Source: Dryocola sp051307055
GTDB lineage: Bacteria; Pseudomonadota; Gammaproteobacteria; Enterobacterales; Enterobacteriaceae
Direction of reading: 5' to 3'
NCBI RefSeq assembly: GCF_051307055.1
Contig: NZ_CP149994.1
Coordinates: forward strand, 2,976,001 to 3,040,000
Length of the DNA: 64,000 nucleotides
In this document: positions 16,289-24,269 of the stretch, piece after piece
Position numbering within the stretch: the stretch's first letter is position 1
Layout: each line of letters opens with the position of its first letter
Notes under the pieces: model-generated
Told to the model about the DNA's origin: nothing
Seen by the model: the letters and a program-made list of their open reading frames with translations, nothing else
The model's database searches: none
Translations under genes and position numbers: made by a program

Positions 16289-16963
16289 TCAGCAGCTACC
16301 GGCAGGCACCGGCTGCCTGCGAGGCTGCATGGCATAAATGAGTTCGTTAAGCGTCGCGTAGCGCCCTGCCGCCGCCGAAAACTTTGCCTCCTGACAATCA
16401 CGAGCCACGACAAAAGTTTTTATCCCGGCCCGATCGGCGGCGATAAATCCGTTCAGGCTGTCTTCAATCACCAGGCACTCACCGGCTTCCAGGCCCAGCC
16501 TGCGCAAGGCCGTAAGGTAGACGGCGGGATGGGGTTTGCCGGAATGTTCATCGTCAGCGCTGCAAACCACCTCAAAACGCTCCCATAGCGCCAGCCTGTC
16601 AAACACGGCCGCGATGATCTGCCGGCTGGATGAGGTTGCCAGCGCCATGCGATAGCCTTTGGCCTGGAAACAGCGTAAAGCCTGATACAGCCCGCTCATC
16701 GCCATACCCCGGCTTCTGACGGACCCGCAAACCTGCGCCACAATGTGTTCCTCAAGCCGCTGCGGCTGAATCCGCAGAGAATATCTTTCGCACCAGCTGC
16801 GCGCGATTTCATCGATACGTTTTCCTTTCGTGTACCTTTCGCACTCCTGCGCGGTGATAGCTATCCCAAGGCCCGCAAGCACCTCAATTTGCGCATCCTG
16901 CCAGAAGCCCTCGGAGTCGATAATGACGCCGTCCATATCAAAAATAACCGCCTGCACGCTCAT
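16289..16963 (-). CDS. HAD-family phosphatase, likely fourth gene of the dal operon
   Basis: This 224-residue HAD subfamily IA phosphatase resembles YniC/HxpB-type sugar phosphatases. Asp9 and Asp11 of FDMDGVIIDSEG are the nucleophile and acid/base, LATSSS is motif II, GKPHP supplies the Lys and VIEDSLNG the metal-binding acid. I start it at the ATG at 16963, with GGA 7 bases upstream; an open frame continues far upstream but overlaps dalT. It lies 46 bp after dalT in the same direction. It may remove dead-end phosphorylated pentitols or pentuloses formed by side reactions; that role is inference. Confidence 0.82.
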   Translation of the reverse strand: MSVQAVIFDMDGVIIDSEGFWQDAQIEVLAGLGIAITAQECERYTKGKRIDEIARSWCERYSLRIQPQRLEEHIVAQVCGSVRSRGMAMSGLYQALRCFQAKGYRMALATSSSRQIIAAVFDRLALWERFEVVCSADDEHSGKPHPAVYLTALRRLGLEAGECLVIEDSLNGFIAADRAGIKTFVVARDCQEAKFSAAAGRYATLNELIYAMQPRRQPVPAGSC

Positions 16964-16981
16964 TGCTGTTCCATTTTTTTG

Positions 16982-17001
16982 CGGCTGGCAGATGCCAGCC
17001 G
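16982..17001 (-). promoter_or_regulatory. Intercistronic hairpin between dalT and the HAD gene
   Basis: CGGCTGGCA (16982-16990) and TGCCAGCCG (16993-17001) form a perfect 9-bp stem with a two-base loop as written. On the dal mRNA it is followed by seven A, not U, and then by the HAD ribosome site, so it is not an intrinsic terminator for the operon. It may stabilise the dalT 3' end. Confidence 0.6.
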
Positions 17002-17009
17002 TCAACTTA

Positions 17010-18290
17010 TTACGATGCCCTGACCGTCGCTTTTGCAGCGTCGGCAGCATAACTCTCAAAGCCCGGCTGTTCGACACGGATAAAGTGGCACAGGAAGAAG
17101 GCGATGATATACAGCGCGGTATAGGCGATAACGACGCCGATGGTGCTGAAATAAGGCAGTAGCACAACCGCAATGGCCGGGGCAAGGAAGTTGGACAGGC
17201 CCGCAGAGAGGTTGTAGACCGAAATAGCTGCCCCTTTATGACGCGGTTCAAGCGCCGGGAATACCGCCGCCATCGGCACAAACGCCGCGACGAAAATCCC
17301 CAGTGCGATGGCGGGAATCAGCGCCATCGCGAAGTTATGGCCGAAGTGCTGCGGCACATAGTAGAAAGCGAGGCTGGAAAGGGCCATGCCGATGCAGCCA
17401 AACCAGCGGACAACGCGCATCCAGCCCATTTTTTCGGCCACGATCCCCCAGAAAATATTGGAGAAAATGGTCGTAAAGAAGAATACCGCCCAGACCTGCA
17501 GCCATTCGGAGGTGGTAAAGCCCAGCTCATCGACGAACATCAGCGGCATAATCACCGCAAAACCGAACAGGGAAAGGGTGTTGATGATACGCACCATGCT
17601 CGAATACATAATGCTGCGGTTGGTATACAGCAGGGTAATGGCGCGGCTCAGCTCATTAAATTTCTCGCGGGTGGTGAGATTGTGCATATGCGTCGGGGTC
17701 TGCACCTTACGCAGCGAGATCGTCGCAATCAATCCGCCTGCCAGGCAGAAGAACAGCGCCATCCACAGCGTACCGAGCTCTCCCACCAGCGGGATAGTGA
17801 AGCTTGGAATGTAGCTGCCGGCCACGCCGATGCCGATCGAATAAACCGCCCAGTACCAGCCAAGCGCCGAACTGGCGTTCTCGCTCTTCACGTTATGGAT
17901 AATCACCACGATGAAGGAGTAAAGGAACAGCGGATAGGCAAACCCACGGATACCGTAGAACAACAGGATCAGCGGATAGTTTGCGTGACCCAGACCGAAG
18001 GTCAAAAACAGAACATGGAAAACGCACCACAGCACAAAACCGATAAACATGGTTTTCTGCGGCGTAATAATTTCGGCCACTACGCCGGAAACCCAGGCGG
18101 ACAGCGCCGCGGCAAGGCCATAGAGCGTAAAGGCGAAAGAGGCCTGCGCCGGAGAAAAACCCAGCTCTTTAATGTAGTGGGACAGGAATGCCAGCTCAAA
18201 GCCGTCGCCGGTCATAAACACGGCGATGGCGATGTAGCCCCACAGCAGGTGAAGCGGTAATCCAAACCACTGTTTGTTAGCAATGGACAT
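17010..18290 (-). CDS. dalT: DalT, D-arabinitol MFS transporter (RbtT/DalT family)
   Basis: This 426-residue major facilitator protein has 12 predicted membrane segments and is very similar to the pentitol permeases RbtT and DalT of Klebsiella (MTGDGFELAFLSHYIKELGF near the N-terminus, IRGFAYPLFLYSFIVVIIHN in the middle). It imports the polyol with protons, unphosphorylated. Position after dalD and dalK identifies it as the arabinitol member; the two permeases cannot be told apart by eye from sequence. GAGGTC lies 5 bases upstream of the ATG. Confidence 0.87.
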   Translation of the reverse strand: MSIANKQWFGLPLHLLWGYIAIAVFMTGDGFELAFLSHYIKELGFSPAQASFAFTLYGLAAALSAWVSGVVAEIITPQKTMFIGFVLWCVFHVLFLTFGLGHANYPLILLFYGIRGFAYPLFLYSFIVVIIHNVKSENASSALGWYWAVYSIGIGVAGSYIPSFTIPLVGELGTLWMALFFCLAGGLIATISLRKVQTPTHMHNLTTREKFNELSRAITLLYTNRSIMYSSMVRIINTLSLFGFAVIMPLMFVDELGFTTSEWLQVWAVFFFTTIFSNIFWGIVAEKMGWMRVVRWFGCIGMALSSLAFYYVPQHFGHNFAMALIPAIALGIFVAAFVPMAAVFPALEPRHKGAAISVYNLSAGLSNFLAPAIAVVLLPYFSTIGVVIAYTALYIIAFFLCHFIRVEQPGFESYAADAAKATVRAS

Positions 18291-18320
18291 AGTGACCTCG
18301 TTTTTTGTGTACAGGGTATA

Positions 18321-18338
18321 TCCCGGCCGTAGCCGGGA
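18321..18338 (-). promoter_or_regulatory. Intercistronic hairpin between dalK and dalT
   Basis: TCCCGGC (18321-18327) and GCCGGGA (18332-18338) form a 7-bp stem with a CGTA loop. On the minus-strand mRNA it is preceded, not followed, by the A/T run, so it is not a terminator of dalK. Like the stem after dalT it may partition mRNA stability inside the operon. Confidence 0.55.
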
Positions 18339-18356
18339 GTTTTTTTATTATTAAAA

Positions 18357-19820
18357 TCAGAAGGTTCTATAATTCAGATCGTTAAGATAAAGGGCGTTAA
18401 ACTGCGTATATCTCTGCATCAGGCTTGCATGCCGCTCAGGACGGGCAAGCCACCGCTGGTAGATTTCCGGTTTTTTACAGACCGTTTCCGCATCTTTACC
18501 TGTCGCCAGGCAGGCCAGCCGCGCGGCGCCCAGCGCGCCGCCGGTTTCACCGCCTTTGTGCGTGACGACCGGCATATTAAGAACGTCCGCCAGCAGCTGC
18601 GCCCACAGCGGGCTGCGCGCGCCGCCGCCGACCAGCGAACATTGCTGAATATGCGTCCCGCTTTCCTGAAGCACCCGCAGGCCGTCGGCAAGTCCAAAGC
18701 TGACGCCTTCCAGCACGGCGTAGCCCATCGTTGCCCGGTTGCTGGCATGCGTCAGGCCGTGGAACATTCCTTTGGCGTTGGGATCGTTATGGGGCGTGCG
18801 CTCGCCGGACAGATAGGGCAGAAACAGCGGCGCATTTGCCCTTTCGCTGTCGCTTAGCTGCGCCACCTCTTCCAGCAGCGCCGTTTCGGTGATGCCCACC
18901 AGACGGCAAAACCACTGCAGGCAGCTGGCGGCGCTTAACATCACGCTCATCTGATGCCAGCGGTCGGGTAATACGTGGCAAAACGCGTGGACGGCGGAGG
19001 CCGGCGCCGGGCGATACGCCTCATTCACCACGAACAACACGCCGGACGTGCCCAGCGAAATAAAGGCATCGCCCGGATCCACCGCCCCTACGCCAATCGC
19101 GCTGACCGCGTTATCGCCGCCGCCTCCGGCCACCGCGACTGACGGGTTAAGCCCCCATCGTTCGGCGATTTCCGGCGTGAGCAGCGCTGAAACCTCACAG
19201 CCTTCCACCAGCCTCGGCATGTTGCGCCTTGAAAAGCCGCACTTAGCAAGCAGGCTGTCTGACCAGTCACGCCTGGCGACATCAAGCCATAGCGTGCCTG
19301 CGGCATCGGACATATCGGAGATTTTTTCCCCCGTCATCCTGTAACGCAGGTAATCTTTCGGCAGCAAAACCGTCGCGACGCGTTTGAAATTCTCTGGTTC
19401 ATGCCTGCGAACCCAAAGCAGCTTCGGCGCCGTAAAGCCCGGCATGGCGAGATTGCCGGCGACGGAATGCAGCTCCGGAGCAATCTCCTCCAGCTCCGCG
19501 CACTCTAAGGCGCTGCGGGTATCGTTCCACAAAATAGCGGGACGAATGACTTCTCCCTGCGCGTCGAGCAGCACCGCGCCGTGCATCTGCCCTGAGAGGC
19601 CGATAGCTTTTATCGCCGACCAGTGCTGTCCGCATTTCTCTTTGAGCGTGGCCATCAGGTAGTCGGTGGCTTCCCACCAGGCCTGCGGACTTTGCTCTGA
19701 CCAGTGCGGATGAGGCCGCTGAATAGTCAGCGGCGCGCTGTGGCTGGTAACGATGTCGCCGTTCTCGTCAATGACCAGCGCCTTAACTTCAGAAGTGCCG
19801 AGATCGATGCCTAAGTACAT
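18357..19820 (-). CDS. dalK: D-xylulokinase of the arabinitol operon
   Basis: This 487-residue FGGY kinase begins MYLGIDLGTSEVKALVIDENG (phosphate-1 loop), and contains GLSGQMHGAVLLD and the C-terminal signature GGGARSPLWAQLLADVLN of xylulokinases. It phosphorylates D-xylulose, the product of DalD, to D-xylulose 5-phosphate for the pentose phosphate pathway. It is 10 bp from dalD and has AGAGGTG upstream of its ATG. It is equally similar in type to XylB; operon context gives the name. Confidence 0.9.
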   Translation of the reverse strand: MYLGIDLGTSEVKALVIDENGDIVTSHSAPLTIQRPHPHWSEQSPQAWWEATDYLMATLKEKCGQHWSAIKAIGLSGQMHGAVLLDAQGEVIRPAILWNDTRSALECAELEEIAPELHSVAGNLAMPGFTAPKLLWVRRHEPENFKRVATVLLPKDYLRYRMTGEKISDMSDAAGTLWLDVARRDWSDSLLAKCGFSRRNMPRLVEGCEVSALLTPEIAERWGLNPSVAVAGGGGDNAVSAIGVGAVDPGDAFISLGTSGVLFVVNEAYRPAPASAVHAFCHVLPDRWHQMSVMLSAASCLQWFCRLVGITETALLEEVAQLSDSERANAPLFLPYLSGERTPHNDPNAKGMFHGLTHASNRATMGYAVLEGVSFGLADGLRVLQESGTHIQQCSLVGGGARSPLWAQLLADVLNMPVVTHKGGETGGALGAARLACLATGKDAETVCKKPEIYQRWLARPERHASLMQRYTQFNALYLNDLNYRTF

Positions 19821-19830
19821 GGTTCACCTC

Positions 19831-21198
19831 TTAGCGGATCAGCGCATAAACGGACTGGATTTTTTCACGCAGCAGAGCGGTGAAATCTTCCCGCTGCGCC
19901 AGTTCACCAAACAGCGCTTTATCGCCGGCAAAGAGCGCAATGGGATCTTCGGCGTTAAACATGGCGTGTACCGCTTGCGCGTCCAGAATGCCGTCCTGGT
20001 ATTCGTAAGGCAGCCGCCCTGCATGCCACTGCTCCATAAAGACAAAGAACAGCGCAGGCAGCATTGCGGTGGCGTGCGGGACGGCGCCGCGCCGGTAGCA
20101 TTCGATCATCGTCGGGGTAATCATCGCCGGAATCTTGGAGAAACCGTCCGCCGCCACACGCTGGTTGGTATCTTTGATGTACGGGTTGGTGAAGCGCTTG
20201 AGGACCACATCGCGGTATTGCGGCAGGTCGATACCGTTATTGCCAAGGCATGGGATCACATCTTCCGTGACGTAGCGATCGGCAACGGCGTAAATGGCGT
20301 CGGTCAGCGTGCTTTCATGGATAAACTCCTTGCCCATCAGCGTACCGGCCCAGGCGATGCAGCTGTGGGAAGCGTTGAGAATGCGGATTTTCGCCTCTTC
20401 GTAAGGGATAACCGAGTCAACCATCTCCACGCCCACCGCTTCGAGTGCGGGCCGCCCGTCGCGGAAGTTATCCTCAATCACCCACTGGATAAAGGTTTCG
20501 CCCATCACCGGCGCTTTATCATCAATGCCGGTTTTCTCTTTAATGCGCGCAGGCAAGTCGGCCGCCGGACGCGGCGTGATGCGGTCCACCATCGTATTCG
20601 GGCAGGTGGCGTTGGCTTTCAGCCAGGCGATAACGGCCTGTTTGCCTGTCAGGGTGAGAAATTCCACCAGCCCGTCGTGGAACCGCTCGCCGTTATGCCG
20701 CACGTTATCGCAGTTGAGCAGCGTTAACGGACCGGCGTTGTTCGCCATGCGCTGTTCAAGAATGCGGGTGATGACGCCATAAATGGTTTTGATGCCGCCC
20801 TGCAGATCGCAGGCTAAATCAGCGTTGCTGACCTCCAGCCTGTGGGCAGTATTGAGGTAGTAGCCCCCTTCAGTCACGGTAAAGGCGATAACTTTTGTTT
20901 CAGGCTTCGCGCCTTCGGCAATCAGGGGCTGGAGATCCGCCTGCCAGGGCAGCAATTTCTGAATGGAGGTGATTTCTTCATACTCACGCTCCCCTTCCGG
21001 GCTGACCGTCTCCAGCACATAGCGCCCATTCCGGGCGGCCAGCGCGGCGACAACATGCTCCGCATCATTACGAATATTGCCGGCGGCGATATGCCAGCGG
21101 GTATCTCCTTCAGCAATCAGGCGGTGCAGATACCACGCCTGGTGCGCGCGGTGAAACGATCCCAGACCGATGTGTAACCAGGTATTTTGCGTAGTCAT
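19831..21198 (-). CDS. dalD: D-arabinitol 4-dehydrogenase
   Basis: DalD oxidises D-arabinitol to D-xylulose with NAD. The 455 residues (start at the ATG at 21198, GGAG 9 bases upstream) match the Klebsiella enzyme in length and sequence. It is a long-chain polyol dehydrogenase of the MtlD family: HIGLGSFHRAHQAWYLH is the N-terminal nucleotide-binding part, and the active-site pattern K-x4-N-x2-H is seen in KIRILNASH. An upstream ATG at 21213 would add five residues but has a weaker ribosome site. It is the first gene of dalD-dalK-dalT-HAD and divergent from dalR. Confidence 0.93.
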   Translation of the reverse strand: MTTQNTWLHIGLGSFHRAHQAWYLHRLIAEGDTRWHIAAGNIRNDAEHVVAALAARNGRYVLETVSPEGEREYEEITSIQKLLPWQADLQPLIAEGAKPETKVIAFTVTEGGYYLNTAHRLEVSNADLACDLQGGIKTIYGVITRILEQRMANNAGPLTLLNCDNVRHNGERFHDGLVEFLTLTGKQAVIAWLKANATCPNTMVDRITPRPAADLPARIKEKTGIDDKAPVMGETFIQWVIEDNFRDGRPALEAVGVEMVDSVIPYEEAKIRILNASHSCIAWAGTLMGKEFIHESTLTDAIYAVADRYVTEDVIPCLGNNGIDLPQYRDVVLKRFTNPYIKDTNQRVAADGFSKIPAMITPTMIECYRRGAVPHATAMLPALFFVFMEQWHAGRLPYEYQDGILDAQAVHAMFNAEDPIALFAGDKALFGELAQREDFTALLREKIQSVYALIR

Positions 21199-21410
21199 AA
21201 CGTTGCTCTCCATTCCAGTTGATAAGCAAGACTGTAATTGAACAATTAATTAATTTAAGAGCTTTACATCACAAAAGAGCAAAAGATCTATTTAATTACA
21301 AATGACCAATAGCGGATAAAATAGCCTTGCCTGCACCCGCTACACGCGCCAGAATGCAGGGATGCATACGCGGAAAATCTTCCGCACTATCGTTTAAGGC
21401 GCTGAAAAAA
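21199..21410. promoter_or_regulatory. dalD-dalR divergent control region
   Basis: This A+T-rich gap separates the two divergent genes. On the minus strand a TGTGATG half-site (about 21264-21276) hints at CRP, and the hexamer GCTCTT occurs twice in its vicinity, a possible DalR contact. I could not define a promoter with confidence. The exact right edge depends on the dalR start. Confidence 0.4.
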
Positions 21411-22352
21411 TTGATAACTGAAGAAGATATACGGTTAGATCAGAAGGTTCGTGCCGCGTGGATGTACTACATTGCCGGGCAAAACCAGAGCGAAATCGCC
21501 ACGCAGCTGGGCACCTCCCGCCCCGTCGTGCAGCGGCTCATCGCCGCAGCGAAAGAAGAAGGCATCGTCTCCATCGGCCTCAGCCATCCGGTCGCCAGCT
21601 GTCTGAACTACGCGCAGATGCTCAAAGAGAAATATGACCTGATCGAGTGCAATATCGTACCGGCCTTTACCAGCGATATAACGCTCGACAGCGTTTCCTT
21701 CGGCTGCTATCAGCTCATGGAAAAATACCTGCGCGCGGATAACGACAAGGTTATCGGCATCGGCTCCGGCTTAACGCTGAAAAAGACCATCAGACGTATC
21801 GACTTCGACAGCCCTAACGCGCGCTGCGTCGCCTTAATCAGCGCCATGGACGCCGAAGGGAAATGTAACTATTACGATGACGTTCCCCTGCTGCTGGCAA
21901 GTAAAATTCAGGCTAAGTACTATCAGTGGCCCGCGCCACGCTATGCGCAAACGTCTCTTGAGCACCAGATGTGGTGTTCAAACCGTTTATTCAACAACGT
22001 ATTAAGCGTCGCACAGGATGCGGACGTTATTTTTGTCGGCATCGGCGCGCTTTCGCAGGAAAGCCCGATATTCAGGGATGGGTTTATTACGTCTGAGCAG
22101 CTTGAAACCTTAACGCTGCAGGGCGCGGTCGGTGAAATACTTGGGCGCTTTATTGATGCGCACGGCGAGGTTGTGGAGAGCGATATCAATAACCTGATCA
22201 CCAGCTATGATATCCGCCGCAGCCAGTGCCCGCGTATCGCCGCAGCCTGCGGAGAAGATAAGCGCTCCACCATTTTTGCCGCGCTTAAGGGCAAATGGGT
22301 TAACGGTCTGGTCACCGATGAACACACTGCCCGCTGGCTGCTGACCCGTTGA
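21411..22352 (+). CDS. dalR: DalR, SorC/DeoR-family regulator of the arabinitol operon
   Basis: This regulator has an N-terminal helix-turn-helix (MYYIAGQNQSEIATQLGTSR, where IATQLGTSRPVVQRLI is the recognition region) and a C-terminal sugar-binding domain of the SorC family, with VIGIGSGLTLKKTI as phospho-sugar loop and AACGEDKRSTIFAALKG near the end. It is divergent from dalD, as dalR is in Klebsiella. The start is uncertain: the TTG at 21411 gives 313 residues, normal for the family, with AAGG 11 bases upstream. The frame stays open upstream to an ATG at 21354 without a clear ribosome site. The known Klebsiella DalR acts as repressor, with arabinitol as inducer. Confidence 0.85.
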   Translation: MITEEDIRLDQKVRAAWMYYIAGQNQSEIATQLGTSRPVVQRLIAAAKEEGIVSIGLSHPVASCLNYAQMLKEKYDLIECNIVPAFTSDITLDSVSFGCYQLMEKYLRADNDKVIGIGSGLTLKKTIRRIDFDSPNARCVALISAMDAEGKCNYYDDVPLLLASKIQAKYYQWPAPRYAQTSLEHQMWCSNRLFNNVLSVAQDADVIFVGIGALSQESPIFRDGFITSEQLETLTLQGAVGEILGRFIDAHGEVVESDINNLITSYDIRRSQCPRIAAACGEDKRSTIFAALKGKWVNGLVTDEHTARWLLTR

Positions 22353-22373
22353 TGCGCCTTTTAAAACGGCGGC

Positions 22374-23384
22374 TTAAGGCACGAGCGTAGGCGGGATTTC
22401 GATACACTGAATTTTAGTGTCGCCGGAATCAATAACAGCAAACACCGCCTCCAGCATGGCGGGCACATCCTGGCGGACCATATCGATATCGTGTCCCAGC
22501 AGGGGAACAAACGGGTCCCAGTCAAAACAGCCCATCGGCGGCTGTTGCACGCCCGTTTGTCCGCGCGCGGCCAGCCACTGCACAACGCCTTCAAGCGATA
22601 TCGTGGAGTTCACAAACAGGCCGTAAACGCCATCTTCCGGAGGCGTAAAGCCGACCAGCGCCGCCTGCACATGTTTTGATGAATAGCCTTCAATAAAGAT
22701 ATTTTTTGCCACCACCGGCAAGCCCATTTGCTGATGAGCTTCACGGAATCCGCGCAGGCGTTCACGGGTGTTGTGGTCATTGCGTCGGCCACCGACAAAA
22801 GTTAAAGCAATCTTTTTCCCGAAACGCTTTTCCGCGGTAAGCAGAATGCGTTCGGTAAGCGCCTTCGCCCCGGCATAGTTATCTGAAATGACCGAGGGCG
22901 CAAGCGTACCCGGCAGATCGAGATTTAACGTTGGCACGCCCGCCTGCGAGCACAGTTCGGAGATTTCATCAGGCCGCGTCGCGCCGGTCGCAATCACCCA
23001 TTCCACCTGCCAGGAAAGCATAGTGCGCACCGCTTCAAGCTCCAGATCCGGGTCGCGACGGGTACAGGTGATGATGGGAAACAGACCGCGATCGCGCGCC
23101 ATTTCCTCAAACTTTTCAACGATTGAACCGAAATAGCGGTTGTCATATTTCGGCACCACCATGCCGATAACGCGTGATTTCTCTTTTCGCAGCAGGCTGG
23201 CCTGCCGGTTAACGGCGTATCCCTGCTCCTGCGCCACCTGCGTGACCTTTTCCGCCAGTTTTGCGCTAATGCGGCGCTTCTTCCAGTTGCCGTTGAGGAT
23301 CGCGCTTACCGCGCTGGCTGAAACGCCCGTCAGTTCCGCCAAATCGTAAATGGTAATTTTCTTTGTTTTCCTGGCGCGTATCAC
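22374..23384 (-). CDS. rbtR: RbtR, LacI-family repressor of ribitol genes
   Basis: This 336-residue LacI-family repressor has the helix-turn-helix ITIYDLAELTGVSASAVSAI at about residues 9-28 and a periplasmic-binding-type effector domain. I placed the start at the GTG at 23384: GGAGAGG lies 7 bases upstream, and the protein then begins just before the DNA-binding domain. The frame stays open to an ATG at 23495, but that would run through the operator. It is divergent from rbtD-rbtK, as rbtR is from rbtD in Klebsiella. The palindrome at 23442-23459 is its likely operator; a second copy is 10.5 kb away upstream of the ABC transporter. Confidence 0.83.
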   Translation of the reverse strand: MIRARKTKKITIYDLAELTGVSASAVSAILNGNWKKRRISAKLAEKVTQVAQEQGYAVNRQASLLRKEKSRVIGMVVPKYDNRYFGSIVEKFEEMARDRGLFPIITCTRRDPDLELEAVRTMLSWQVEWVIATGATRPDEISELCSQAGVPTLNLDLPGTLAPSVISDNYAGAKALTERILLTAEKRFGKKIALTFVGGRRNDHNTRERLRGFREAHQQMGLPVVAKNIFIEGYSSKHVQAALVGFTPPEDGVYGLFVNSTISLEGVVQWLAARGQTGVQQPPMGCFDWDPFVPLLGHDIDMVRQDVPAMLEAVFAVIDSGDTKIQCIEIPPTLVP

Positions 23385-23436
23385 AAATTTTCCTCTCCGT
23401 TTTTTATCTTGCTTGCCGCAAATTTCATCTGGTGCT

Positions 23437-23460
23437 AAATCTGCTCTATCGATTGAGCAA
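23437..23460. promoter_or_regulatory. Putative RbtR operator between rbtR and rbtD
   Basis: TGCTCTATCGATTGAGCA (23442-23459) is an 18-bp palindrome with one mismatched pair and a central CG, as expected for a LacI-family operator. It is 57 bp from the rbtR start and 46 bp from the rbtD start. A TTGAGC hexamer inside it may serve as the -35 for rbtD, but no good -10 is seen. Confidence 0.78.
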
Positions 23461-23505
23461 GAGTGACAGCATGACAAATTCTGACTATCTGACAAGGATT
23501 ATAAA

Positions 23506-24255
23506 ATGAAAAACGCCTTATCCTCTATGAATAGCTCGCTTAGCGGTAAAGTAGCCGCCATTACCGGCGCCGCTTCAGGCATCGGCCTTGAATGTGCAAG
23601 AACACTGCTGGCCGCGGGCGCGAAAGTTGTGCTTATCGACCGTGACGGCGAAAAGCTGGAAAAGCTGACGGCGGAAATGGGTGAAAACGCCTTTGCGCTG
23701 GTGGTGGATCTTATGCAGCCGGAGCAGGTCGATAACATACTTACCGGCATTCTGGATCGTGCCGGGCGCCTGGATATCTTCCATGCCAACGCCGGGGCGT
23801 ACATTGGCGGCCCGATAGCGGAAGGCGACCCGGATGTCTGGGATCGCGTGCTGCATCTGAATATTAATGCCGCATTCCGCAGCGTCCGCGCGGTGCTGCC
23901 TCACCTTATCGCCCAGAAATCAGGCGACATCATCTTTACCAGCTCCATCGCCGGCGTGGTGCCGGTCATCTGGGAGCCGATTTATACCGCCTCAAAATTC
24001 GCCGTGCAGGCGTTTGTGCACTCCACTCGCCGTCAGGTGGCGCAGTATGGCGTGCGCGTAGGCGCGGTCCTGCCGGGGCCGGTGGTAACCGCCCTGCTGG
24101 ACGACTGGCCGAAGGAAAAAATGGAAGAAGCCCTGGCGAACGGCAGCCTGATGCAGCCGATTGAAGTCGCAGAGTCCGTGTTGTTTATGGTCACCCGCAA
24201 TAAAAACGTAACCGTTCGCGATCTGGTCATCCTGCCGAACAGCGTCGATCTCTAA
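23506..24255 (+). CDS. rbtD: Ribitol 2-dehydrogenase
   Basis: RbtD oxidises ribitol to D-ribulose with NAD. The 249 residues match Klebsiella ribitol dehydrogenase closely and in exact length. It is a classical short-chain dehydrogenase: TGAASGIG at 20-27 binds the cofactor, NAG in FHANAGAY is near 95-97, and Ser147, Tyr160 and Lys164 form the catalytic triad. AAGGA lies 7 bases upstream of the ATG. The stop is 11-14 bp before the kinase start, so rbtD and rbtK are an operon. Confidence 0.93.
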   Translation: MKNALSSMNSSLSGKVAAITGAASGIGLECARTLLAAGAKVVLIDRDGEKLEKLTAEMGENAFALVVDLMQPEQVDNILTGILDRAGRLDIFHANAGAYIGGPIAEGDPDVWDRVLHLNINAAFRSVRAVLPHLIAQKSGDIIFTSSIAGVVPVIWEPIYTASKFAVQAFVHSTRRQVAQYGVRVGAVLPGPVVTALLDDWPKEKMEEALANGSLMQPIEVAESVLFMVTRNKNVTVRDLVILPNSVDL

Positions 24256-24269
24256 TCCAGGGAGGAGTG

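Noticed and set aside
16964..17281. N-terminal extension of the HAD phosphatase
   Set aside because: The frame stays open for about 106 codons upstream, but the extension overlaps the dalT 3' end, is not HAD-like and lies before a good start with a ribosome site at 16963.
17238..18260. A 340-codon plus-strand frame opposite dalT
   Set aside because: The product is an Arg/His/Gln-rich antisense translation of a membrane protein gene, with no motifs; dalT is clearly the real gene.
19753..20727. A 324-codon plus-strand frame opposite dalK and dalD
   Set aside because: It spans the dalD-dalK junction in antisense and has the composition of a codon-bias shadow.
23385..23495. N-terminal extension of RbtR
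   Set aside because: It would place translated sequence over the operator palindrome. The GTG at 23384 has a strong ribosome site and begins just before the helix-turn-helix.
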